Assembly: GCA_900539915.1 (NCBI GenBank)
Contig: UQDU01000053.1
Coordinates: forward strand, 1-12,430
Source: an uncultured Bacteroidales bacterium
Lineage (GTDB): Bacteria; Bacteroidota; Bacteroidia; Bacteroidales; Muribaculaceae
Length of the DNA: 12,430 nucleotides
Reading direction: 5' to 3'
Positions within the stretch are counted from its first letter, which is position 1, and each line of letters begins with the position of its first letter. This document shows, one piece after another, positions 7,277 to 12,430 of this stretch. The position numbers and the translations under genes are program-made. Below the pieces are notes generated by a model, which saw only the letters and a program-made list of their open reading frames with translations, ran no database searches and was not told the origin of the DNA.

Positions 7277-7655
7277 CCATTATCTTGAGCACCGCACGCT
7301 CCACCTTATAATATGGCAGCAGCTTGGGTGCGACATATATCATCACTATCTGTATGCGCCCCTCTGAGGGCAGACGGTCACGGTTGAGACGCCACGCCTC
7401 CCTGACCAGACGGCGTATGCGTACGCGGTCCACGGCATGACGCAGACGCTTCTTGGGCACAGAAATAAGAAATTGCGGCACCGGTGCCGCCGGCTGGTCC
7501 TGGGGCACCTCGCGCCACAGTGTGCGGAGCGGAAAGGCCAATAACGAGCGAAGCCCGGCGACATCTGTGTCCCGGGCAAATATGCTGTCGATAGCCTGCT
7601 TGCTGCAGAGCTTTTCGCGCTTATACAGCTTCGCTTTCTGGCATGGGCTTGACAT
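7233..7655 (-). CDS. rnpA: Ribonuclease P protein component
   Basis: Protein subunit of RNase P, which helps the catalytic RNA bind and cut pre-tRNA 5' leaders. The protein has 140 residues, slightly longer than the usual 110-130. The conserved parts are present in order: KREKLCSKQAIDSIF near the N-terminus, QFLISVPKKRLRHAVDRVRIRRLVREAW (61-88) spanning the basic RNR-motif helix, and VMIYVAPKLLPYY. The central Asn of the RNR motif is replaced by Val78 (RVR, 77-79), and the loop at 28-58 (with PQDQPAAP) is expanded. The ATG at 7655 overlaps the end of hemD by 35 nt; no better downstream start is seen. The 3' end overlaps yidD. Confidence 0.9.
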   Translation of the reverse strand: MSSPCQKAKLYKREKLCSKQAIDSIFARDTDVAGLRSLLAFPLRTLWREVPQDQPAAPVPQFLISVPKKRLRHAVDRVRIRRLVREAWRLNRDRLPSEGRIQIVMIYVAPKLLPYYKVERAVLKIMDAISSAAKDEEPVG

Positions 7656-8388
7656 TCTTCTTGAGAAATTGCTGCAACGCAGCTGTCATTGACGGCATCT
7701 GGGGGGTGGGGGCCTCTATGTCCAGACGCATACCGGCATCACGCACAGCCTTGGCGGTAGTGGCTCCGAAGGTGCCTATACATATGTCGCCCTGCTCGAA
7801 ATCCGGAAAATTCTTCTTTAATGATTCTATGCCCTGCGGACTGAAGAAAAGCAGCATGTCATAGTCAAACTTCTCGTCCGGACCGAAATCGTTGCTGACG
7901 GTGCGGTACATGACTGCCTTGGTGTAGTTGACACCGGCTTTGTCAAGAAGCGCATCGTCGGGCTTGCTTACATCGCTGACCACATAGAGATATTTCTCCT
8001 TGTTGTGCTTCTGGAGCAGAGGCACAAGATCGGCAAACTTGCCTGACTCGGCAAAAAATATCTTGCGCTTGCGATATACTATATATTTCTGAAGATAGAG
8101 GGCGATAGCCTCCGAAGTGCAGAAATATTTAAGCGTGTCAGGTATGGTGTAACGGGTCTCATCCGCCAGACGGAAGAAATGATCCACCGCTCCGCGTGCC
8201 GTGAATATTATGGCTGTATAGTCGGGGAGCGATATTTTCTGCTGACGAAATTCCTTGGAAGTGAGTCCCTCTACTTTGATAAACGGGCGGAAAACGATAT
8301 CTATACCGTACTCGTTGGCTATATCGTAGTATGGCGATTTATCTGAAGCCGGTCTCGGCTGAGATACAAGTATCTTGTTGATTTTCAC
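7621..8388 (-). CDS. hemD: Uroporphyrinogen-III synthase
   Basis: Cytoplasmic enzyme that cyclises hydroxymethylbilane with inversion of ring D to uroporphyrinogen III, the precursor of haem, sirohaem and cobalamin. The 255 residues match the usual 240-260. HemD is poorly conserved, but the two-domain pattern is visible: KILVSQPRP at the start, YTAIIFTARGAVDHFF (57-72), CTSEAIALYL (90-99), LYVVSD, DMLLFFSPQGIESLKKNF and ICIGTFGATTAKAVRDAGMR. The last 30 residues (PTPQMPSMTAALQQFLKK) correspond to the family's closing helix. It follows the DUF4271 gene by 18 nt and overlaps rnpA. No other haem gene is in the window. Confidence 0.9.
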   Translation of the reverse strand: MKINKILVSQPRPASDKSPYYDIANEYGIDIVFRPFIKVEGLTSKEFRQQKISLPDYTAIIFTARGAVDHFFRLADETRYTIPDTLKYFCTSEAIALYLQKYIVYRKRKIFFAESGKFADLVPLLQKHNKEKYLYVVSDVSKPDDALLDKAGVNYTKAVMYRTVSNDFGPDEKFDYDMLLFFSPQGIESLKKNFPDFEQGDICIGTFGATTAKAVRDAGMRLDIEAPTPQMPSMTAALQQFLKKNVKPMPESEAV

Positions 8389-8406
8389 ACTCTTTGGTTT
8401 ATGAGT

Positions 8407-9192
8407 TTACACTTTCATACCACATAGCCTCATGACGAGGACTAAGGGCGCGATTTCAAGAGTGCAAAGGTACAAAATAAAATATAATAAGGAGTTAACC
8501 CCGGTGTAAAAAATTCTAAATCCCTTGACGATAAACACCAATCGTGCAAGTACATACATCATGCCGCCGGCTATACCCATGACCGGCGCCCACGACGGAT
8601 AAAACAGCCCGGCGAGGGCCGGTACAAACAGCAGCAACGACAGTAACGACTGCGAGGCGTTGAACCCCGAAACCCACTGGTGCTTGCCTATCTTGTCGGC
8701 GAAAGTAAACCCTACGATATTATAGCCTACCAACTGCACTATATAGAACAGCACCGCCACCCCTACGAGCACCGGCATCAGCATGGATGCAAACCAGCCC
8801 GGCAACTCCGTAGCTCCGCCCGAAGCAAGCAGCCAGTTGGCTATAAGGGTGCCCTCGCAGACACATGTCAGCAGCACGAACGAGATGGTGACCCCTGTCT
8901 CTCCGGCGGTGTGGTCGTCAAATGCGTTGGCACGGCGACGCACGCTCCAAAGCTCTTTGTTCATCATCCCCATGACGCTTCTGGCATTGCGGGCATTCAT
9001 GCTGACAAGCAGTATCACGAAGATGAATATCGACAGTATGCCGCTGTCATAACCCGGAAGCGATTGACGCTCCGCTGGCCTGATACCGTGCAGATAGCCA
9101 GCTATACCGGTGGTATAGCTGGCTTGTTCGGTAGCAGTCATCGGGGCCTCGTTGTCATTGACAACACGCACCGGCAGCGCTTTTTCTATCAT
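8407..9192 (-). CDS. DUF4271 integral membrane protein
   Basis: Inner-membrane protein of unknown function, 261 residues, of a family I know from Bacteroidetes next to hemD. The first 48 residues are polar. Hydrophobic segments then lie at about 51-67, 101-123, 134-162, 181-197, 202-223 and 231-256. The C-terminal segment, RLVFIVKGFRIFYTGVNSLL followed by LYLCTLEIAPLVLV, is the most family-like part. No catalytic motif is evident. The ATG at 9192 is used; an ATG at 9141 would drop 17 residues. A perfect 13-bp inverted repeat sits at codons 23-33. The gene starts 40 nt after the upstream dehydrogenase and ends 18 nt before hemD, so it is probably in one transcript with both. Confidence 0.82.
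   Translation of the reverse strand: MIEKALPVRVVNDNEAPMTATEQASYTTGIAGYLHGIRPAERQSLPGYDSGILSIFIFVILLVSMNARNARSVMGMMNKELWSVRRRANAFDDHTAGETGVTISFVLLTCVCEGTLIANWLLASGGATELPGWFASMLMPVLVGVAVLFYIVQLVGYNIVGFTFADKIGKHQWVSGFNASQSLLSLLLFVPALAGLFYPSWAPVMGIAGGMMYVLARLVFIVKGFRIFYTGVNSLLYFILYLCTLEIAPLVLVMRLCGMKV
9096..9124. repeat. Perfect 13-bp inverted repeat inside the DUF4271 gene
   Basis: AGCCAGCTATACC (9096-9108) and its exact reverse complement (9112-9124) flank a three-base loop, so transcripts could form a very stable hairpin 69-97 nt into the gene. It encodes ASYTTGIAGYL. Confidence 0.8.
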
Positions 9193-9232
9193 AAAAACTT
9201 ATCGCGTTGTAGAGAGCGTTTCAACCTATGTC

Positions 9233-10429
9233 TTATACTTCGAGGTCGGCGTTGAGCTCCTCCTCCCAGGGCAGACCGTTGAGCGGAAGCTGCTCCATGA
9301 ATGGGTCGGGATCAAACTCCTCCACGTTCCACACTCCGGGCTTCTTCCATTTGCCGGTGAGATACATCATGGCGCCTATCATCGCCGGCACTCCGGTGGT
9401 GTAGCTGACAGCCTGCATGCCGGTCTCTTTATAGGCTGCTTCGTGGCTACAGTTATTGAATATATAATAGGTCAGAGGATTGCCGTCCTTGCCTGTACCG
9501 CTGATACGGCAACCGATCGATGTCTCGCCGTGGTAGTTTTCTCCGAGGTCCTGCGGATTGGGAAGCACGGCCTTGAGAAATTGCAGAGGCACTATCTTTG
9601 TGCCATTGTAGTCCACTTCGTCGATACGAGCCATGCCTATGTTCTGTATCACGCGAAGATGGGTCAGATACTCCTGACCGAAGGTCATCCAGAAACGTGC
9701 ACGCTTGATGGTCGGGAAGTTCTTCACCAGGCTCTCCAGCTCCTCGTGGTATAGAAGGTAGCTGTCACGCTTGCCTATGCGCGGATATGTGAGCTGCTTG
9801 TGGATTTCAAGCGGCTTTGTGACTACCCAGTCGCCCTCTTGCCAGTAGCGGCCGTTCTGGGTGATTTCGCGTATGTTGATTTCAGGGTTGAAGTTGGTGG
9901 CGAAAGCCTTGCCGTGGTCACCGGCATTGCAGTCCACGATGTCAAGCGTCTCCATCTCCTTGAAGTAGTGCTTGGCGGCATAGGCGGTAAACACTCCCGA
10001 TACTCCCGGATCAAATCCGCAGCCGAGTATGGCCGTGATTCCGGCTTTCTCGAATTTCTCCTTATAGGCCCATTGCCATGAATACTCGAAGTGGGCCTCA
10101 TCTTTAGGCTCATAGTTGGCTGTGTCAAGATAGCTGACTCCGCATTCCAGACAGGCATCCATGATGGGAAGGTCCTGATAAGGAAGTGCCACATTGATGA
10201 CCAGGTCGGGATTATGACGGCGTATCAGAGAGGCCACGTCGGCGGCATTGTCGGCATCTACGCTGTCGGTGGTAATGTAATCTTTGCCGAGGGTCTTTGC
10301 CAGGGCGTCACACTTCGACTTGGTGCGCGAAGCTATGACTATCTCGCTGAACACCTCAGGATGCTGGGCACATTTGTGTGCCACTACCGTGCCGACACCT
10401 CCGGCACCTATAATGATAACTTTACCCAT
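9233..10429 (-). CDS. Carboxyspermidine dehydrogenase-type saccharopine dehydrogenase family enzyme
   Basis: Predicted NAD(P)H-dependent dehydrogenase of the saccharopine dehydrogenase family. In gut Bacteroidetes the closest well-known member reductively condenses putrescine with aspartate semialdehyde to carboxyspermidine, which a separate decarboxylase turns into spermidine. The protein is 398 residues, the usual length. The Rossmann glycine motif GAGGVG is at 8-13, followed by IASRTKSKCDAL. LVINVALPYQDLPIMDACLE and YLDTANYEP (100-108) are family blocks, as is GCGFDPGVSGVF (136-147). The C-terminal part includes SYTTGVPAMIGAMMYLTGKW. Frequent older labels such as saccharopine dehydrogenase or Lys1 are probably wrong for substrate. 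The decarboxylase partner is not in the window. The upstream gap carries a (TA)9 tract and a 23-bp repeat array. Confidence 0.85.
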   Translation of the reverse strand: MGKVIIIGAGGVGTVVAHKCAQHPEVFSEIVIASRTKSKCDALAKTLGKDYITTDSVDADNAADVASLIRRHNPDLVINVALPYQDLPIMDACLECGVSYLDTANYEPKDEAHFEYSWQWAYKEKFEKAGITAILGCGFDPGVSGVFTAYAAKHYFKEMETLDIVDCNAGDHGKAFATNFNPEINIREITQNGRYWQEGDWVVTKPLEIHKQLTYPRIGKRDSYLLYHEELESLVKNFPTIKRARFWMTFGQEYLTHLRVIQNIGMARIDEVDYNGTKIVPLQFLKAVLPNPQDLGENYHGETSIGCRISGTGKDGNPLTYYIFNNCSHEAAYKETGMQAVSYTTGVPAMIGAMMYLTGKWKKPGVWNVEEFDPDPFMEQLPLNGLPWEEELNADLEV

Positions 10430-10461
10430 ATCTTTTAACTTTTTTAGATTCTTCGGTTAGT

Positions 10462-10479
10462 TATATATATATATATATA
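10462..10479. repeat. (TA)9 dinucleotide tract in the leader of the dehydrogenase gene
   Basis: Nine uninterrupted TA units, followed by further A/T, lie 33-50 nt upstream of the dehydrogenase start codon. Such a tract can change length by replication slippage and is easily melted; here it would lie in the 5' untranslated region or near the promoter. Confidence 0.9.
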
Positions 10480-10523
10480 ATATGTCTCTACCGCATAAAA
10501 CGGTCAAGACACCAATTACGTTG

Positions 10524-10555
10524 CTAATTTACACCTTTTTAACCGTTTATCCAAA
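10524..10555 (-). promoter_or_regulatory. Possible promoter for the polyamine dehydrogenase gene
   Basis: On the minus strand a TTTG (10552-10555) is followed after 20 nt by TAAATTAG (10524-10531), which differs from the Bacteroidetes -7 consensus TAnnTTTG by one base. The predicted transcript would have a leader of about 90 nt containing the (TA)9 tract. The TTTG belongs to the first unit of the repeat array, so array and promoter would touch. A sigma70-like TTGACC at 10502-10507 with TATTAT 19 nt further on is an alternative. Confidence 0.35.
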
Positions 10556-10644
10556 ACCGGCCAAATTCGGTAACGAAAACCGGCCAAATTCGGTAATGAA
10601 AACCGGCCAAATTCGGTAATGAAAACCGGCCAAATTTGGTAATG
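10553..10644. repeat. Four head-to-tail 23-bp repeats
   Basis: Units at 10553-10575, 10576-10598, 10599-10621 and 10622-10644 share the pattern AAAACCGGCCAAATTCGG followed by TAATG. Unit 1 has TAACG at the end and unit 4 has TTTGG in place of TTCGG; otherwise they are identical with no spacers. Each unit contains the dyad ACCG-N8-CGGT. The array lies between divergent genes, 124-215 nt upstream of the dehydrogenase start and about 150 nt upstream of the small basic protein gene. It is too regular and short-period for CRISPR. Confidence 0.95.
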
Positions 10645-10662
10645 ACAGTTTTTATCATTACC
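10638..10662. repeat. Dyad closing the 23-bp repeat array
   Basis: GGTAATGA (10638-10645), which is the end of the fourth unit plus one base, is mirrored exactly by TCATTACC (10655-10662) across a 9-nt T-rich spacer. This could be an operator or a small hairpin that marks the array boundary. Confidence 0.7.
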
Positions 10663-10792
10663 TTACATACAGATAATCAGCCTATTATAAAGTTTAACAG
10701 TTATTACTGCCACGGGAGTGGGAATCTTCGATGCGCAAGTCGCCATAGTACGGTGTTGCACACTTTTCTCAGGGGTTTCCACGGCGCTTGAA

Positions 10793-11278
10793 ATGAATCC
10801 GGCTCCGCTGTTCCACTACCGCCGCCGTCCGGGCAGTCGCCTGACCAAGAAGGAAAATCCGCAGATTCGCGCCGAGTTCCAACGCTACATGTACGAAAAA
10901 CACGGCCACAGATACCGTCGGCATTTCGGTGATGCAGTGACTCCTGAAATGATAGGATATATCCCGGCCAAAAGCATACGTCTGCTCATCCGACCCATAA
11001 ATTCAGACAACGCGCCGCAGCAGGTCCACGACCTGATATATGCCTGTATTGGATTTGCCCTGTGTGATGTCCCTGATGAAAGCCGCAGGGCATATTTTAA
11101 AGCGGCTACAGAGAGAATCAAACCGCATCTCGCCTCATCCCTGCCGAAACTGTCGCCGCACTATCGCCGCATGGCCTCGCTGCTCCTCACATCCCCCTAC
11201 AGATTCGTCAAGAAAGCCCGTCGCCGTGAAGCCTTCCGCGCACCGCTGCGCTCACTCTACCATCGCCTGTTTAGCTGA
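10793..11278 (+). CDS. Small basic protein of unknown function
   Basis: I do not recognise this gene. From the ATG at 10793 it encodes 161 residues; the frame is open from a GTG at 10718, but the extra 25 residues look like translated intergenic DNA. The protein is very basic, with Arg/Lys clusters at the N-terminus (YRRRPGSRLTKKE) and C-terminus (RFVKKARRREAFRAPLRSLY). The middle has a motif-like YMYEKHGHRYRRHFGDAVTPEMIGYIPAKS and a cysteine-containing helix (VHDLIYACIGFALCDV). No signal peptide, membrane segment or enzyme motif is visible. Codon use and GC are like the neighbours, so it does not look recently acquired. The charge would allow nucleic-acid binding, but that is conjecture. The 108 nt before the AraC gene contain a separate promoter motif, so the two may be transcribed independently. 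Confidence 0.6.
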   Translation: MNPAPLFHYRRRPGSRLTKKENPQIRAEFQRYMYEKHGHRYRRHFGDAVTPEMIGYIPAKSIRLLIRPINSDNAPQQVHDLIYACIGFALCDVPDESRRAYFKAATERIKPHLASSLPKLSPHYRRMASLLLTSPYRFVKKARRREAFRAPLRSLYHRLFS

Positions 11279-11303
11279 AGCTGTCCAATAAAATTTTCAT
11301 ATA

Positions 11304-11336
11304 TTAGCATTTTATTCTCAAAAATACCTATATTTG
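11304..11336 (+). promoter_or_regulatory. Promoter for the AraC-type regulator
   Basis: TATATTTG at 11329-11336 is an exact match to the Bacteroidetes -7 consensus TAnnTTTG, in a locally AT-rich gap. A weak -33 candidate TTAG (11304-11307, one mismatch to TTTG) lies 21 nt upstream. This would give a leader of about 45 nt to the ATG at 11387. Confidence 0.5.
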
Positions 11337-11386
11337 CCAATAAATTCATTGCATTATAGCTGTTTACTCCAATCATTTTTGAGAAT

Positions 11387-12307
11387 ATGCCACTCTCTTT
11401 CGCCCAATTGACCACTCTCAGCAACTTTGCTACCGAATGCTCGCTTCTCGACAATGAAGTGATGTTTGTCCATCTAACCCCGTCAAACGGACTGCCGGTC
11501 ATACATGAAGCTGTGCGCATCGACGGACTGATGATAATCGTAGGGTTCAAAGGAGAGCTCCATCTGGAAATAGATTTCAAAGAGTGCATCGTGGCTCCGG
11601 GTACGCTCATATGCCTCGGCCTCGACAATATAGTGCGTATACTCCCCGAGCTGAGCCACGACTTCGATGTGTATGCGGTGGTCATATCGCCATCGTTCAT
11701 GCGCGATATAAATATAGACCTCAACGTGGTCAACATAACATCGCTCGCCAAAGCCAAGAGAGCTAAACCCCTACCGCTGATTTCGCTCCACCCCGACGAA
11801 CAGCAGATGATATACAGCCTGGTCGAGACCATCCACGCCTACAACTCCTCAAAACTCATAGCCACATACCGCCGGCAGATTATAATGAATCTCGTCGCCA
11901 CCCTGCTCTATCATCTCATGGAATGCGGCCAACGGATTGACAGCACATCCGATGCCGACGGGGCCGACACCTCCATGACCGTACGTCCGCGCCGCTCGCT
12001 CTATCTCCAGGAATTCATGGCTCTCGCCCAGAAATACCACCGCTCCGAGCGTTCCGTAGCCTTCTACGCCGAAAAACTGTTCATTTCCCCAAAATACCTC
12101 TCCTTAGTCATAAAGGAGACCACCGGCCGCAGTGCCAGCCAGTGGATTGACGACATGGTAATCCTCGAGGCAAAAAACCTCCTCCGCTTCTCCGGCAAAA
12201 ACATCCAGCAAGTAGCCTACGAACTGAACTTCACCAACCAGAGCGCCTTCGGCAAATACTTCAAACACCTGACCGGCCTCTCCCCCTCCCAATACCAAAA
12301 ACAATAA
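11387..12307 (+). CDS. AraC family transcriptional regulator
   Basis: Predicted cytoplasmic DNA-binding regulator, 306 residues. Residues 1-125 form a cupin-like sensor region (GLMIIVGFKGELHLEIDF, then CIVAPGTLICLGL). A helical linker at 135-182 probably dimerises (QQMIYSLVETIHAYN, YRRQIIMNLVATLLYHLME). A hydrophilic hinge covers 183-203. The C-terminal AraC/XylS domain (about 205-305) has two helix-turn-helix units: SVAFYAEKLFISPKYLSLVIKE (223-244) and NIQQVAYELNFTNQSAFGKYFK (272-293). It closes with the signature LTGLSPSQYQK. No effector or target gene is indicated, and neither neighbour is an obvious partner. The gene is followed at once by a strong hairpin and then an IS-like end, so the true right-hand neighbours are unknown. 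Confidence 0.93.
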   Translation: MPLSFAQLTTLSNFATECSLLDNEVMFVHLTPSNGLPVIHEAVRIDGLMIIVGFKGELHLEIDFKECIVAPGTLICLGLDNIVRILPELSHDFDVYAVVISPSFMRDINIDLNVVNITSLAKAKRAKPLPLISLHPDEQQMIYSLVETIHAYNSSKLIATYRRQIIMNLVATLLYHLMECGQRIDSTSDADGADTSMTVRPRRSLYLQEFMALAQKYHRSERSVAFYAEKLFISPKYLSLVIKETTGRSASQWIDDMVILEAKNLLRFSGKNIQQVAYELNFTNQSAFGKYFKHLTGLSPSQYQKQ

Positions 12308-12311
12308 CCAT

Positions 12312-12361
12312 TATATTATGACAAAGGGACCCCGCATTCCGGGTCCCTTTGTCATAATATA
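12312..12361. terminator. Strong hairpin terminator after the AraC gene
   Basis: A 21-bp perfect stem (12312-12332 with 12341-12361) encloses an 8-nt loop, CGCATTCC. The inner half is GC-rich (AAAGGGACCC) and the outer half AT-rich (ATATTATG), so transcripts from either side see A/T-rich flanks. It begins 5 nt after the AraC stop codon. Confidence 0.8.
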
Positions 12362-12377
12362 GTCTATAATATTTATT

Positions 12378-12428
12378 AGAGGGTGTTTAATAACAAAAAT
12401 TAAATCCTGAGTGGTGTATCTTTTGATT
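12378..12428. repeat. IS-like terminal repeat, right copy of a 51-bp inverted pair
   Basis: Reverse complement of 1-51 with one mismatch. The element tip (AGAGGGTGTTTAATAAC) points into the window and the element body would continue to the right. It starts 16 nt past the AraC terminator. The two visible ends are therefore outward-facing relative to the intervening 12.3 kb. Whether they are the same end of two copies in opposite orientation or the left and right ends of one element type cannot be decided here. Confidence 0.7.
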
Positions 12429-12430
12429 AA

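Noticed and set aside
9096..9420. Duplication of the dehydrogenase 3' part into the start of the DUF4271 gene, because both encode SYTTG
   Set aside because: About 15 of 20 bases match around the shared peptide and nothing beyond; too short to separate from chance.
8680..9754. Plus-strand open frames opposite the DUF4271 and dehydrogenase genes
   Set aside because: Both are antisense to well-supported genes and show no family features.
10498..10548. Inverted repeat AAACGGT/ACCGTTT as a terminator or operator
   Set aside because: Arms of 7 bp with a 37-nt separation are weak evidence in AT-rich DNA.
10553..10644. CRISPR array
   Set aside because: The 23-bp units are directly adjacent with no unique spacers, and no cas gene is present.
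1..12428. Composite transposon carrying cargo genes
   Set aside because: The content is housekeeping genes in family-typical order with uniform composition; no transposase, resistance or transfer gene is visible. IS copies beside core genes or a contig break explain it better.

Overview
The window reads as chromosomal DNA from a GC-moderate gut-type member of Bacteroidales. A Muribaculaceae-like relative would fit, but that is inference. Supporting signs are DUF4271 next to hemD-rnpA-yidD-tatD, the pdxJ-exbB-exbD-TonB block divergent from an ACT-like gene and nadK, a DUF4421-type outer-membrane protein, a carboxyspermidine dehydrogenase-type polyamine enzyme, TAnnTTTG promoter motifs, and A-rich leaders without clear Shine-Dalgarno sites. 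I see no rRNA, tRNA, CRISPR array or complete transposase gene.

Layout. Positions 1-51 and 12378-12428 are a near-perfect 51-bp inverted repeat (50/51 identical) that looks like the end of an insertion sequence lying outside the window on both sides. Positions 97-2886 (minus strand) carry pdxJ, then an ExbB-like, an ExbD-like and a TonB-like gene: a vitamin B6 enzyme followed by a proton-motive-force energy-transduction module for TonB-dependent outer-membrane import. Divergently, positions 3073-6372 (plus strand) carry a short ACT-like gene, nadK, a YgjP-like zinc metallopeptidase and a predicted outer-membrane beta-barrel. This group meets the next one tail to tail at a small shared hairpin.

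Positions 6390-10429 (minus strand) form a compact run: carboxyspermidine dehydrogenase-like gene, DUF4271 membrane protein, hemD, rnpA, yidD and tatD. The last four overlap or nearly abut, linking tetrapyrrole synthesis, RNase P protein, membrane-protein insertion and a TatD hydrolase. The 363-bp gap upstream (10430-10792) holds the most unusual non-coding structure: a (TA)9 tract and four head-to-tail 23-bp units, the last of which forms a dyad with a reverse copy beside it. The right end carries a small basic protein of unknown function, an AraC-type regulator with a recognisable promoter element, and a strong 21-bp-stem terminator just before the IS-like end.

Most genes are ordinary housekeeping genes and I do not see a complete new defence or mobile system. 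The points worth a second look are the 23-bp repeat array, the CBS-less ACT-like protein beside nadK, a perfect 13-bp hairpin inside the DUF4271 gene, an RnpA with an altered RNR motif, and the inverted IS-like ends.
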